NCBI RefSeq assembly: GCF_020097835.1
Contig: NZ_CP083666.1
Location: 2,666,001 to 2,730,000 of the forward strand
Origin: Haloprofundus halobius
GTDB taxonomy: Archaea; Halobacteriota; Halobacteria; Halobacteriales; Haloferacaceae
Direction of reading: 5' to 3'
Length of the DNA stretch: 64,000 nt
Below the pieces are notes generated by a model, which saw only the letters and a list, made by a program, of their open reading frames with translations, was not told the origin of the DNA and ran no database searches. Positions 43,210 to 52,054 of the stretch are shown here, one piece after another (position 1 is the first letter of the stretch; every line of letters starts with the position of its first letter). Both the position numbers and the translations under genes were made by a program.

Positions 43210-44954
43210 CGAAGCAGCCACAGTTCCCGACCGAACAAGTGTGCAGACTCGTCGAAACGTTACAACGACAGGAGGATCCGACATCGTCGATCCCGTTCGA
43301 GCCGATACTCGATCTCTCGGAGATGCTGCCTCGGTCGGAGAACGAGAGCAGTTTTCCCAACGATGCGTACAGAGAGTTGTACGACGTGCGGAGGGAGACG
43401 TGGCGTCACCTCGTTTCCGACACCATCCGAGGACGGTGTTTGGACCTGTTCGCCGGGTACGGGAGTCGTGCGTTCCTCCTCAACGAACTCGCAGACGAGG
43501 TGTACGCCGTCGAACCGCGCGCCGATGCACTCGAGATACTCAAATCTCGGATCGCCGCGAGGAACGAAGCGGTGACTCCCGTTCAGGGCGACGGCCGGTC
43601 GCTCCCCTTTCGACCGGGGTTTTTCCAGACGATCGTCGTTGATCTGGCGGCCGTGAAAACGTCGCCTTCCCACGCGGCGCTCTTCGAACGGCTCTCGACG
43701 CTCCTGAGTGACGACGGCGCACTCGTCGCAATTCTCAACGGCGTGACCGATTACCGGCCGAACTGGGAGTCCGTCACGGCGTCCCGCCTGTTCGCGCAGA
43801 ACAGTACGGAATCTAGCCGGACGGGAGCGACACGCACCCGACGGACGGCGTACGAATACGAGAAGCTGTTCCGCTCGACGGGCTTCCACGACGTGGAGTT
43901 CTACGGGCTCCTCCCGAACTCCCAGCTACCGGAACTCGTGTTCGACGTCGCCGACACCGAAGCCGTCGACCGGTGTATCGACTTCGCGCCGGGGCGGGCG
44001 AAACGACTCTTGGCACGGGGGTTGCAGCGAGTTGGCGCGCTCAAGCACCTCTATCCGAACTACGTGGCCGTCTGTCGGAAAGAACCGCGAGAGAACCGAA
44101 ACGAGACGGAGCGAAAGTCGGGACGTCTCCTGTGGAGCGGGCAGCTACGATCGACGATGCTCACCTTCGAAGACGGCGAACTACAGAGGATACGGAAGAT
44201 TCCACACGGGAAGAAGTTTGAGACGACCACGCGGAACGAGAACGAGGTCATCGAGGAACTCACCCGTCGTTCCTGTGTGGAGGGCTTACCGTCGGGTGGT
44301 CCGGAACCCTCGCCGTTCGGAGAGAGCAGGGTCGAAGCGCCCGCGTCGGGGAAACGACTGTGTGATTATCTCGAACGGGACCCGGAGCAGTTCGAATACG
44401 TCCTCGATCTCGGCTTCGACTGGGTGATTCCGTTCCACCGTCGCTGCAGGGAGCGAACGCTCACAAAATCGCCGCGCGAAGTAGAATCCGATCTCGACTG
44501 TCCCATCGTAGATGCCTCCCCGCCGACGGTCTCGGAGCCGCTGACCCTGTTCGAGGGACCGCTTCACGGCGATTACGCGCCACACAACGTGTTCGTAGAG
44601 GACGGTCGGGTCAGTACAGTCATCGACTGGGAGTACAGCGCTCAGTCGGGGCTCCCCATCGCCGACGCCGGTTCGTTCCTCCTGACGACGTGCATGCAAA
44701 CGTTCGGCGGGCTGGAGCCGGCGCTCGAACACGTGTTTGCTTCGCCGAACGAGTACACCGACGCAGTTCGAGACACAGTATCGCGGTACTGTGATGCGCT
44801 CGACATCGAACTGGAGACGTTCATCGTCTACTTACCGTACACCTGGGTGCGGATACTGAACATGTTCCCGGAGACGCAGTGGATGAAGCTCGGGGGCCAG
44901 CACCCCGGACTCGTCTGGGAGAACGGCGACCGCATCCGTCAGCAGCTCCGATAG
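43206..44954 (+). CDS. Methyltransferase fused to aminoglycoside-phosphotransferase-like kinase
   Basis: A 582-residue two-domain protein. Residues about 55-275 form a class I methyltransferase (SAM loop [11 protein letters not shown] with Asp80; [10 protein letters not shown]). Residues about 310-575 form an APH/choline-kinase-type domain: [11 protein letters not shown] with His454 and Asp456 (Brenner motif), then VIDWEYS with Asp474 as metal ligand. Such fusions occur beside polysaccharide gene sets in bacteria; here it stands alone. The substrate is unknown, perhaps a sugar or lipid-linked sugar that is both methylated and phosphorylated. A purine-rich gaggtg 9 bases before the ATG may be a ribosome site. 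Confidence 0.82.
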   Translation: MTKQPQFPTEQVCRLVETLQRQEDPTSSIPFEPILDLSEMLPRSENESSFPNDAYRELYDVRRETWRHLVSDTIRGRCLDLFAGYGSRAFLLNELADEVYAVEPRADALEILKSRIAARNEAVTPVQGDGRSLPFRPGFFQTIVVDLAAVKTSPSHAALFERLSTLLSDDGALVAILNGVTDYRPNWESVTASRLFAQNSTESSRTGATRTRRTAYEYEKLFRSTGFHDVEFYGLLPNSQLPELVFDVADTEAVDRCIDFAPGRAKRLLARGLQRVGALKHLYPNYVAVCRKEPRENRNETERKSGRLLWSGQLRSTMLTFEDGELQRIRKIPHGKKFETTTRNENEVIEELTRRSCVEGLPSGGPEPSPFGESRVEAPASGKRLCDYLERDPEQFEYVLDLGFDWVIPFHRRCRERTLTKSPREVESDLDCPIVDASPPTVSEPLTLFEGPLHGDYAPHNVFVEDGRVSTVIDWEYSAQSGLPIADAGSFLLTTCMQTFGGLEPALEHVFASPNEYTDAVRDTVSRYCDALDIELETFIVYLPYTWVRILNMFPETQWMKLGGQHPGLVWENGDRIRQQLR

Positions 44955-45010
44955 GGGCTCACGTCCGAGCGAACAGCGGTTTTAAAGCCCATCATCACGA
45001 ACTGCCGTTC

Positions 45011-45295
45011 ATGAGCGAACACGAGGGACGAAAGAACCTCAGGATGCCCAACGACGACGAGGTGTTCGCCGTCGTCACGAACATGCTCGGCGCAAACCGC
45101 GTGAAGGTCCGCTGTGCGGACGGCACGGAACGGACCGCTCGCATACCGGGACGGATGCAGAAGCGCATCTGGATTCGCGAGGACGACGTCGTCCTCGTCG
45201 AACCGTGGGACTGGCAGGACGAGAAGGCCGACGTGACGTGGCGGTACAAGAAGCAGGAAGCAGAGCAGTTGCGCGAGGAAGGCCACATCCAGTAG
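45011..45295 (+). CDS. eif1A: Translation initiation factor aIF1A
   Basis: A 94-residue aIF1[32 protein letters not shown] is the OB fold, and [22 protein letters not shown] the RNA-binding face. It helps the small ribosomal subunit start translation. ATG 45011 follows a ttttaaag TATA about 28 bases upstream. rio1 begins 100 bases downstream. Archaea often group aIF1A, Rio1 and a KH protein, and here the KH gene is 5 kb away. Confidence 0.96.
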   Translation: MSEHEGRKNLRMPNDDEVFAVVTNMLGANRVKVRCADGTERTARIPGRMQKRIWIREDDVVLVEPWDWQDEKADVTWRYKKQEAEQLREEGHIQ

Positions 45296-45395
45296 CTTCG
45301 TTCTGCGGACGGAGGGCCAACTGTAACCACGATCAGGAGCGGTCGCTAGCTGAGACCTGTGAGTCTTTAGTGCCCGCGCTCGTAGTCCCTCGTGA

Positions 45396-46253
45396 ATGAC
45401 AGACGAGTTCGGCCTGGTGGAGCCCGACGCGGTCGACGGCTTCGGAGACGAGTGGGAGGAGATAGACGTCTCCGACACGGAGGCCGACCGCATCGCACGC
45501 CGCCGGGACCGCGAGTTCAGCCAGTTCAGAAAGCGCATCAAAGACGCCGACCAGTTCAAAGTTGAGCAGTCGGTGTTCGACGACGCCACCTTCGCGGCCA
45601 TCTACAAACTCGTCCAGGACGGCCACATCGAGGCATTCGGCGGCCCGATCTCGACGGGCAAGGAGGCCAACGTCTACGAGGCGTTGGGGGCCGAGGACAC
45701 CGACGTCGCCGTCAAAATCTACCGGATCAACGCCTCGAACTTCCGGCAGATGCGCGAGTACCTCGAAGGCGACCCCCGATTTCGGGGCATCGGCAACGAC
45801 AAGGGGAAAATCGTGCTCGCGTGGGTCCGAAAGGAGTACGCCAACCTCGAACGCGCCCAGAAGGCGGGCGTCCGCGTCCCGACGCCCATCGCCGTCGAAC
45901 GCAACGTGCTCGTGATGGAACTCGTCGGCCTCGTCGAAGAGCGCGCGCGACGACTCGCGGAGGTGAACGTCGAGAACCCGCAAACGGCGTACGAAGTCGT
46001 CCGCGAGTACATGCGCCGCCTCTACAGCGCCGGCCTGGTCCACGGCGACCTCTCGGAGTACAACATGATCATCCACGAGGGCGAGCTCGTCATCATCGAC
46101 CTCGGCCAGGCCGTGACGGTTCACCACCCCAACGCCGGGGAGTTCCTCGACCGCGACTGCGAGAACGTCGCGAACTTTTTCTCCCGGCAGGGTATCGACG
46201 TGACGGGCGAGGAACTGCACGAGTACGTCACCGAGGCCGAGCCAGAGCCCTGA
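45396..46253 (+). CDS. rio1: RIO1-type serine/threonine protein kinase
   Basis: A 285-residue Rio1 kinase. ISTGKEANVYEAL is the ATP loop, VAVKIYRI holds the Lys, HGDLSEYNMI is the catalytic loop (Asp) and IIDLGQAV the metal-binding loop. Rio1 takes part in final 40S/30S maturation. The N-terminal 60 residues are acidic. A TATA-like gtctttagtg lies 28 bases before the ATG. Confidence 0.95.
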   Translation: MTDEFGLVEPDAVDGFGDEWEEIDVSDTEADRIARRRDREFSQFRKRIKDADQFKVEQSVFDDATFAAIYKLVQDGHIEAFGGPISTGKEANVYEALGAEDTDVAVKIYRINASNFRQMREYLEGDPRFRGIGNDKGKIVLAWVRKEYANLERAQKAGVRVPTPIAVERNVLVMELVGLVEERARRLAEVNVENPQTAYEVVREYMRRLYSAGLVHGDLSEYNMIIHEGELVIIDLGQAVTVHHPNAGEFLDRDCENVANFFSRQGIDVTGEELHEYVTEAEPEP

Positions 46254-46269
46254 CACCGACCGGCGGCGG

Positions 46270-46503
46270 TTAGACGAGACCGACGAACAGACCGCCGAGC
46301 AAGTGGTACGCACCGAAGGCGGCGATAGCCGCGCCGAAGAGCTTCGTCAGGAGGACGTTCCACTCGGCTGGTTCGACGTCGCTCGCGCGAGTCTTGCTTC
46401 CGATGGCGTCCATCTGTTCGTCGAATCTCGTCAGTTCGTAAGCGTAGCGGTACACCGCGAGTCCGACCGGAAGCGCGAGGATACCGAGGAATGTGGAGGG
46501 CAT
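46270..46503 (-). CDS. Small membrane protein, two spans
   Basis: A 77-residue protein with an N-terminal span (FLGILALPVGLAVYRYAY), a polar middle (SKTRASDVEPAEW) and a second span (LFGAAIAAFGAYHLLGGLFVGL). The function is unknown. It converges on rio1 after 16 bases. ATG 46503 is preferred over the longer frame. Confidence 0.7.
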   Translation of the reverse strand: MPSTFLGILALPVGLAVYRYAYELTRFDEQMDAIGSKTRASDVEPAEWNVLLTKLFGAAIAAFGAYHLLGGLFVGLV

Positions 46504-46599
46504 CGTCGCCGAAAACGGTCGCTGTACGGTAAATGTTTTTCGGGGAACTGTTCTCCGGGGGACGACAACTCGAAGTAGTTTCCCGACGCTGACAGAGGC

Positions 46600-47508
46600 A
46601 TGAGCGACGAGTCGGAGACGCGCACCGTCGAACACCGGCCACCCGAAGAGACGTTCTCGCTTCTGGCCGACGAGACGCGACTCGCCATCCTCCGCGAGTT
46701 GTCGGACGCCGACGAACCGCTCGGGTTCTCCGACCTTAGAGCGCGCGTCGGCGTCCGCGACTCGGGGAAGTTCAACTACCACCTGAAGAAACTGCTCGAT
46801 TCGTTCGTCCGCCGCGACGAGGACGGATACGAACTCACACTCGCCGGGAGCCAAGTCGTCGGCGCGCTGCTGGCGGGGACGTACACCGCGTCGGTGTCGC
46901 TCGACCCCATCGAGATCGACGGCGACTGCCGGGAGTGCGGGGCATCGCTCGTCGCCGTCTACGAGGACGAACACGCCAAGATTCGGTGCATCGAGTGCGA
47001 CACCGTCAGGATGTCGTTTACGTTCCCACCGGGGACCATCGAGCAGTACGACCGCGAGGAACTCCCGTTGGCGTTCGAGCGGTGGGTGTTCTCGGAGTTC
47101 GCGCAAGCGACCCGCGGGTTCTGCCCGAACTGCTCGGGGCGACTCGACGCGAGTCTCGAACTCAACGAAGACGGCCACGACAGAAACCGCAGTTTACGGA
47201 ACGAGGTGGCGTACCTCCGGTATCACTGCGACAGGTGCGGGAACGAGATGCTCGCCAGCGTCGACACGCTGGCGACGAATCACTCGACGGTCGTCGCGTT
47301 TCTCGCCGACCGCGATATCGACCTCGACGACGTCCCCTCGTGGGAACTCAACCAGATACTGGATGCGAACGAAACGGAGGTGCTTTCGAGCGACCCGTCG
47401 CGCGTTCGGTCCACGGTCGGCGTGGGCGGCGAATACATCGCCCTCGTCGTCGACGACTTCGGTGAGGTCGTCGACGTCGAGCGGTCGGACGACCGAGAAG
47501 CTGTCTGA
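46600..47508 (+). CDS. Winged-helix regulator with zinc-ribbon-like region
   Basis: A 302-residue protein. Residues about 15-90 form an ArsR-type winged helix (FSLLADETRLAILREL, FSDLRARVGV, GKFNYHLKKL). Several Cys pairs follow (DCRECG, RCIECD, FCPNCSG and HCDRCG), enough for two zinc ribbons. The C-terminal part is beta-rich. It is likely a DNA-binding regulator that senses a small molecule or metal through the second domain. The target cannot be told; it sits between rio1 and an MFS gene. Confidence 0.87.
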   Translation: MSDESETRTVEHRPPEETFSLLADETRLAILRELSDADEPLGFSDLRARVGVRDSGKFNYHLKKLLDSFVRRDEDGYELTLAGSQVVGALLAGTYTASVSLDPIEIDGDCRECGASLVAVYEDEHAKIRCIECDTVRMSFTFPPGTIEQYDREELPLAFERWVFSEFAQATRGFCPNCSGRLDASLELNEDGHDRNRSLRNEVAYLRYHCDRCGNEMLASVDTLATNHSTVVAFLADRDIDLDDVPSWELNQILDANETEVLSSDPSRVRSTVGVGGEYIALVVDDFGEVVDVERSDDREAV

Positions 47509-47594
47509 TCTCAAACAGAACCCCGGTCCTGTTCTCGCCGTTACAGAGTAGTCATTCTGCTATCAGTTAACTCGGAGAGGTGAGACGGTGTAGT

Positions 47595-48908
47595 ATGAAA
47601 CAGCTCCTCCGAAACGCCCCGTTCCGTCGGCTCTTTCTCGGTCGTCTGGTGACGAACGCGGGCGATAGCGTCTACTACATCGCGGCGATGTGGCTCGTAT
47701 ACGACTTGACGGGTGATCCTGCGGTGTCGGGTCTCGCCGGGTTTCTCTCCGCCGCACCCTCCGGATTGCAGTTTCTCGCCGGGCCGCTCGTCGACCGCTG
47801 GAACCTTCGACGCGTGCTCGTCGGCACACAACTCCTCCAGTTCACGCTGATTCTCGCGATTCCCGCCGCGGCCGCGCTCGGCCACCTCTCCGCGCCGCTC
47901 GTCCTCGTCGTGATGCCGCTGCTCTCGCTGACGAACCAGTTCGTCTATCCCGCGCAGTCGGCGGCACTACCGCGCATCGTCGAACGCGACGAACTCGTCT
48001 CGGCGAACTCGCTGTTCTCGCTGGCGTACCAGGGCGTCGACGCCGGATTCAACGCGCTCGCGGGCGTCCTCATCGCCGTCGTCGGCGCGGTGACGCTGTT
48101 TCTCGTCGACGCCGTCACCTTCGTCGTCGCGGCGGTGCTCTTCGCGGGGGTCGTGGTTCCGCCGTCGAATCGGACCGGCGACTCGTCGTCCGCCGGAGCG
48201 GGTGAGTCGGACGGAGCCGTCGTCGCCGACGGTGGAGCCGACGAAAACGGTGAGAGCGACGACATTGACGGTAAGCCGTCGTATCTGACGTCGCGCCGAG
48301 AGGGTATCGACTACCTACGGGGAACCGTCGTGACGTACATCCTCGTCAGCGCAGTCGGGGTCAACTTCGCCTCCGGGGCGGCGCTCGCCTCCATGCCAGC
48401 CTACGCGGATTCGCTCGGTGGCGCGAGCGTCTACGGCGCGCTCATGGCGGCGCTCGCCGGCGGAATGTTCGTCGGCGCGGTCGGTGCGTCGAAAGCAGAG
48501 TCCATCCCCTTCGGACGACTCAGCGTCGCCAGTTTCTCACTCTCTGGACTCCTCTGGCTCGCCTCGGTCGTCGCCGCCACCGTGTTCGACTCCGTCGCGG
48601 CGGCGGTCGTCTTGTTCGCGCTCACGTCGATACCCGTCGGCGCGTTCAACGTGCTCATGGCAGCGCTCGTCCAGTCGATAGTGCCGGATGGGCTCTTGGG
48701 CCGCGTCTCTGCGGTACTCGGTAGCGTCGCGTCGGTTGCAGTGCCACTCGGATCTCTCGTCGTCGGGGTCGTCGCGGGGGCGTCCTCCCCGGCCGTCCTC
48801 TTCTACGGCGCAGGCGTCGCGATGGTGTGTCTCGGCGGTTACTGGGCCGCGGTGCCGACGCTTCGACGCATGCCGCCCGTCGCAGAGACCGAGACGCTGA
48901 ACGTCTGA
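47595..48908 (+). CDS. MFS transporter
   Basis: A 437-residue 12-span transporter. It starts at ATG 47595 (MKQLLRNAPFRRLFLGRLVTN); the motif NAPFRRLFLGRLVTNAGDSVYY is the N-terminus typical of the MFS_3/enterobactin-exporter-like group. A long acidic loop (residues about 195-235) separates the halves. It is likely an exporter; the substrate is unknown. It ends 48 bases before the trpS leader frame, whose own TATA lies after this stop. Confidence 0.88.
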   Translation: MKQLLRNAPFRRLFLGRLVTNAGDSVYYIAAMWLVYDLTGDPAVSGLAGFLSAAPSGLQFLAGPLVDRWNLRRVLVGTQLLQFTLILAIPAAAALGHLSAPLVLVVMPLLSLTNQFVYPAQSAALPRIVERDELVSANSLFSLAYQGVDAGFNALAGVLIAVVGAVTLFLVDAVTFVVAAVLFAGVVVPPSNRTGDSSSAGAGESDGAVVADGGADENGESDDIDGKPSYLTSRREGIDYLRGTVVTYILVSAVGVNFASGAALASMPAYADSLGGASVYGALMAALAGGMFVGAVGASKAESIPFGRLSVASFSLSGLLWLASVVAATVFDSVAAAVVLFALTSIPVGAFNVLMAALVQSIVPDGLLGRVSAVLGSVASVAVPLGSLVVGVVAGASSPAVLFYGAGVAMVCLGGYWAAVPTLRRMPPVAETETLNV

Positions 48909-48924
48909 GCCGCTCGCCGACACG

Positions 48925-48935
48925 CTTTTTTAATC
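48925..48935 (+). promoter_or_regulatory. TATA element of the trpS leader transcript
   Basis: cttttttaatc, centred about 26 bases before ATG 48956. The spacing predicts a transcript starting at or just before the leader ATG. No comparable element precedes the trpS ATG at 49120. Confidence 0.65.
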
Positions 48936-48955
48936 ACCGCATCTACGAACAGTCG

Positions 48956-49033
48956 ATGAACACCGCTCCCTGGCGCTGGTGGTCGCCCGCCTCGGGAGCG
49001 GACAGTCCCCCCGTCGTCGTCGCCGCGGCGTAA
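48956..49033 (+). CDS. trpS leader peptide with Trp-Arg-Trp-Trp
   Basis: A 25-residue frame, MNTAPWRWWSPASGADSPPV then VVAAA, stopping at TAA 49031-49033. Three Trp codons stand within four (48971, 48977, 48980), a very rare density. A TATA box is placed for leaderless translation of exactly this ATG. It lies upstream of trpS in the same direction, with no promoter in between. I read it as a regulatory leader peptide that stalls the ribosome when tryptophanyl-tRNA is scarce. A stand-alone small protein is the alternative. Confidence 0.75.
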   Translation: MNTAPWRWWSPASGADSPPVVVAAA

Positions 49034-49088
49034 CCCGGCGACCGCGACGCGGGCGCTCACTTCGTTCTCCTCTGTTGCATCGCGGTCG
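49019..49088 (+). promoter_or_regulatory. Two mutually exclusive inverted repeats between leader and trpS
   Basis: Stem A pairs 49019-49025 (GTCGCCG) with 49036-49042 (CGGCGAC); its left arm lies in the last leader codons. Stem B pairs 49039-49047 (CGACCGCGA) with 49080-49088 (TCGCGGTCG). The arms share 49039-49042, so A and B cannot both form. A ribosome stalled on the Trp codons would leave A free to form, and one that reaches the stop would cover A's left arm and favour B. B is not followed by a T tract, so the step controlled (termination or translation) is open. Confidence 0.6.
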
Positions 49089-49119
49089 ACCAGTACGACG
49101 AACCAATCCACCAGCACCC

Positions 49120-50274
49120 ATGCCAGAGTTCACCGTCACGCCGTACAGCGTCGAGGGCGAGGTCGACTACGACCGCCTCCTCGACCAGTTCGGCGCAGAT
49201 CGACTGACAGACGAACAGCTAGCCGAGTTCCCTCAGCCGCCGCACCCCCTGCTCCGCCGCGGTGTCTTCTACGCCGGACGCGATGTAGACCGGTTCACGA
49301 GTGCCGCCAGTGAGGGCGAGACCGTCTCGCTCGTGACCGGCCGAGGGCCGTCGGGACCGATGCACCTCGGTCACGTCCTCCCGTTCTACTTCGCGAAGTG
49401 GCTGCAGCAGAAGACGGGCGCGTACGTCTACGTCCCGCTCTCGGACGACGAGAAGTATTTCTCGAAAGATCTCGACTTCGAGGAGATACACGAACACACG
49501 CGCGAGAACCTCCGCGATTTGGTCGCCGTCGGCTTCGATCCCGAGCGGACGCGCTTCGTCGTCGACACCGCCGACGCCGATGTCGTCTACCCGCTGGCCG
49601 CCGAGTTCGCCAAAGACATCACGCCCGCGACGGTCGAAGCGACCTACGGCGACCCGCCGAACGTCGGCCTCGGATTCTACCCGGCGGTGCAGGCGACGCA
49701 TCTGCTGTTGCCACAACTGCTCCACGGCCGTCACCCGACGCTCGTCCCCATCGCCGTCGACCAGGACCCGCACATCCGCGTCTGCCGCGACATCGCCGGC
49801 AAACAGCGCTACGACGTAGAGAAACCGGGCGCGCTGCTCTCGAAATTCCTGCCCCGGTTGGGCGGCGGGGGCGGCAAGATGAGCAGTTCCGGTGACGAGC
49901 CGAGCATCTACCTCACCGACGACCGCGAGACAGTACGCGGAAAAGTGTCGAGATACGCCTTCTCCGGCGGTCAGGCCGATATCGACGAACACCGCGAGAA
50001 GGGCGGCGACCCCGAGGTGGACGTGGCGTACCAACTGCTGTTCTCGTTCTTCGAGTCGGACGACGAGACGGTCGAGCGACTCGCGCGCGAGTACCGTGAC
50101 GGCGAACTGCTGAGCGGTGAGCTGAAGCAGTACGCCGCCGACCGAATCGCCGACTTCCTGGAGAGCCACCAGTCGCGGCGACCCGAGGGACCGATTCGCG
50201 ACGCTGTCGACGCGTTCCGCCTGACCGACGAGGAGCGAGCACGGGTGCGGCCGGACGTGTTCGACGAGAGCTGA
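49120..50274 (+). CDS. trpS: Tryptophan--tRNA ligase
   Basis: A 384-residue archaeal/eukaryal-type TrpRS. GPMHLGHVLPFYFAKW contains the HIGH-type motif and GKMSSSGDEPSI the KMSKS-type loop. GFYPAVQATHLLLPQ is the family's substrate-binding segment. It charges tRNA-Trp. There is no TATA at the right distance before ATG 49120, nor a clear ribosome site, so it should be expressed from the leader promoter at 48925. That ties its expression to the Trp-rich leader. Confidence 0.96.
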   Translation: MPEFTVTPYSVEGEVDYDRLLDQFGADRLTDEQLAEFPQPPHPLLRRGVFYAGRDVDRFTSAASEGETVSLVTGRGPSGPMHLGHVLPFYFAKWLQQKTGAYVYVPLSDDEKYFSKDLDFEEIHEHTRENLRDLVAVGFDPERTRFVVDTADADVVYPLAAEFAKDITPATVEATYGDPPNVGLGFYPAVQATHLLLPQLLHGRHPTLVPIAVDQDPHIRVCRDIAGKQRYDVEKPGALLSKFLPRLGGGGGKMSSSGDEPSIYLTDDRETVRGKVSRYAFSGGQADIDEHREKGGDPEVDVAYQLLFSFFESDDETVERLAREYRDGELLSGELKQYAADRIADFLESHQSRRPEGPIRDAVDAFRLTDEERARVRPDVFDES

Positions 50275-50362
50275 GTCGTTGGACCCTCGACTCCCGCCCG
50301 GTCGCCGGATAGTCCGCGAAACCGCCGACGAAGGTTAATTCGGCTGACAGCGTATCGGCGCT

Positions 50363-51292
50363 ATGAATCGCGTGCGGACGGCCGGGTTGTTCCTTCTCTT
50401 ACCGCTGCTGTTCGGGGCCGCCTTCCCGGCTATCAAACTCGGACTCGACTACGTCCCGCCGCTTCTGTTCGCCGCGGGGCGCTACCTGCTCTCGGCGCTT
50501 CTGCTTCTCGGTTTCTCCGCCGCGACGACCGACGCGTGGCTGCCGCGGACGCGAGACGACTGGATAGCCGTCTTCGGCGCGGGCGTCTTCTTCATCGGCG
50601 GCACCGGACTCCTCTACCTCGGCCAGCAGTTCACCACCAGCGGCGTCGCCGCCATCATCTACAGTCTCATCCCGATTCTGACGCCGCTCATCGCGTGGGG
50701 GTTACTGCCGCACGAGCGGTTCTCGCGACGATACGTGTTGGGACTGTTCGTCGGCTTCGTCGGCGTCGCACTCGTGATCCGACCGGACCCGTCGAATCTC
50801 CTCGGAGAGTCCGTCGTCGGCGAGGGACTCGTCCTGTTGGCGGCGACGAGCGTGACGCTCGGCAGCGTGCTCATCCGGCGCTACCGGCCGACGATGTCAG
50901 TCGTCGCGCTCACCGGCTGGGCGATGGTCCCCGGCGCGCTGCTGCAACTGGCGTTCAGCGCCGCCATCGGCGAGTCGCTCGTAGCCGTTCGTCCAACGGC
51001 GACGGTACTGTTGCTATTGCTCTACCTTGCGGTGTTCGCCAGCGGCGTCGGCTTCGCCGTCTACTTCTATCTCCTAGAGACCATCGGACCGCTGCAGGTG
51101 AACCTCATCTCGTATCTCATCCCCGTCGTCGCGGTCACCGTCGGGTGGTTCTTCCTCGACGAACCCATCACGGCGCTCACGCTCGTCGGCTTCGGCGTCA
51201 TCGTCGTCGGCTTCGCGCTCCTGCGCGGCGACGACCTCGCGCCGATACTGCGTCGGCGACTCCGCGGACTCCGCAGACGCCCGGCCGCGTGA
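50363..51292 (+). CDS. EamA/DMT-family transporter
   Basis: A 309-residue protein with ten spans in two EamA repeats: PLLFGAAFPAIKLGLDYVP opens the first and GEGLVLLAATSVTLGSVLIR the second; LLYLGQQFTTSGVAAIIYSLIPILTPL is a family block. It is likely a metabolite or drug exporter; the substrate is unknown. A TATA (ggttaattc) lies 28 bases before the ATG. Its place after trpS allows, but does not show, an amino-acid link. Confidence 0.9.
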   Translation: MNRVRTAGLFLLLPLLFGAAFPAIKLGLDYVPPLLFAAGRYLLSALLLLGFSAATTDAWLPRTRDDWIAVFGAGVFFIGGTGLLYLGQQFTTSGVAAIIYSLIPILTPLIAWGLLPHERFSRRYVLGLFVGFVGVALVIRPDPSNLLGESVVGEGLVLLAATSVTLGSVLIRRYRPTMSVVALTGWAMVPGALLQLAFSAAIGESLVAVRPTATVLLLLLYLAVFASGVGFAVYFYLLETIGPLQVNLISYLIPVVAVTVGWFFLDEPITALTLVGFGVIVVGFALLRGDDLAPILRRRLRGLRRRPAA

Positions 51293-51365
51293 ATGTTGGT
51301 ATCGGGAGTCGGGGTAACGAGGCGCTGAGGGAAATCTTAAACCGCTCCGACGGGTAGCACGGAGC

Positions 51366-51905
51366 ATGCAACACGTGAAGGTTCCGCAGGACCGCATCGG
51401 TGTTCTCATCGGTGACGGTGGCGAGACCATGCGCGAGATCGAGCGTCAGGCGGAGGTTCGCCTCGACATCGATTCCGAGTCCGGGTCGGTCGCCATCGAC
51501 TCGGTCGGCGACCCCGTCACGGGTCTCGTTGCGCCGGACATCGTCCAGGCCATCGGTCGCGGGTTCTCCCCCGAGGCTGCGCTGTCGCTTCTGAACGACG
51601 AGATGCGGATGTTCGACCTCATCGACCTCGACGAACAGACCCGAAACAAGAACGACCTCCAGCGCCAGAAGGGCCGACTCATCGGCGAGAACGGGCGGAC
51701 GCGCGAACTGATGGAGGAACTCAGCGGCGCGGACGTCGTCATCTACGGGTCGACGCTCGGTATCATCGGCCAACCCGAGGAAGTCGAAGCAGTCCGCCGC
51801 GCGGCCGGGATGCTGCTCGACGGGGCACCCCACGGCGCGGTGTACTCGTTCCTCGAACGCAAGCACAACGAACTCACCCGCGGGTTCGACGTCTCCTCGG
51901 ACTGA
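51366..51905 (+). CDS. KH-domain RNA-binding protein (Pno1/Dim2-like)
   Basis: A 179-residue protein with two KH domains. VPQDRIGVLIGDGGETMREIE has the GxxG loop of the first; GRLIGENGRTRELMEELSGADVV has that of the second. It is the archaeal orthologue of Pno1/Dim2, which acts in small-subunit rRNA maturation together with Rio1 (encoded 5 kb upstream). The start is conserved (MQHVKVPQDRIG). Confidence 0.93.
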   Translation: MQHVKVPQDRIGVLIGDGGETMREIERQAEVRLDIDSESGSVAIDSVGDPVTGLVAPDIVQAIGRGFSPEAALSLLNDEMRMFDLIDLDEQTRNKNDLQRQKGRLIGENGRTRELMEELSGADVVIYGSTLGIIGQPEEVEAVRRAAGMLLDGAPHGAVYSFLERKHNELTRGFDVSSD

Positions 51906-51974
51906 GCGGAGCGTCTCGCCTTTCCCCCTATCGACTACTTATACCCACCGCGAGCGGACGTTTGTCCCCATTGT

Positions 51975-52000
51975 CAAAACCCACACCGTGTGCCGTTTTG
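51975..52000. promoter_or_regulatory. Inverted repeat upstream of thermosome TATA
   Basis: CAAAAC (51975-51980) pairs with GTTTTG (51995-52000), and an inner CACAC pairs with GTGTG around one base. It sits about 20 bases before the TATA element of the thermosome gene and could bind a heat-responsive regulator. Confidence 0.5.
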
Positions 52001-52020
52001 GCATAGCACCGTTCGACAGG

Positions 52021-52030
52021 TTTTTATAGA
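52021..52030 (+). promoter_or_regulatory. Thermosome gene TATA element
   Basis: tttttataga centred about 29 bases before ATG 52055, a strong TATA in a GC-rich background, as expected for a highly expressed heat-shock gene. Confidence 0.7.
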
Positions 52031-52054
52031 ATCACAAACAATCACGGCGTGATT

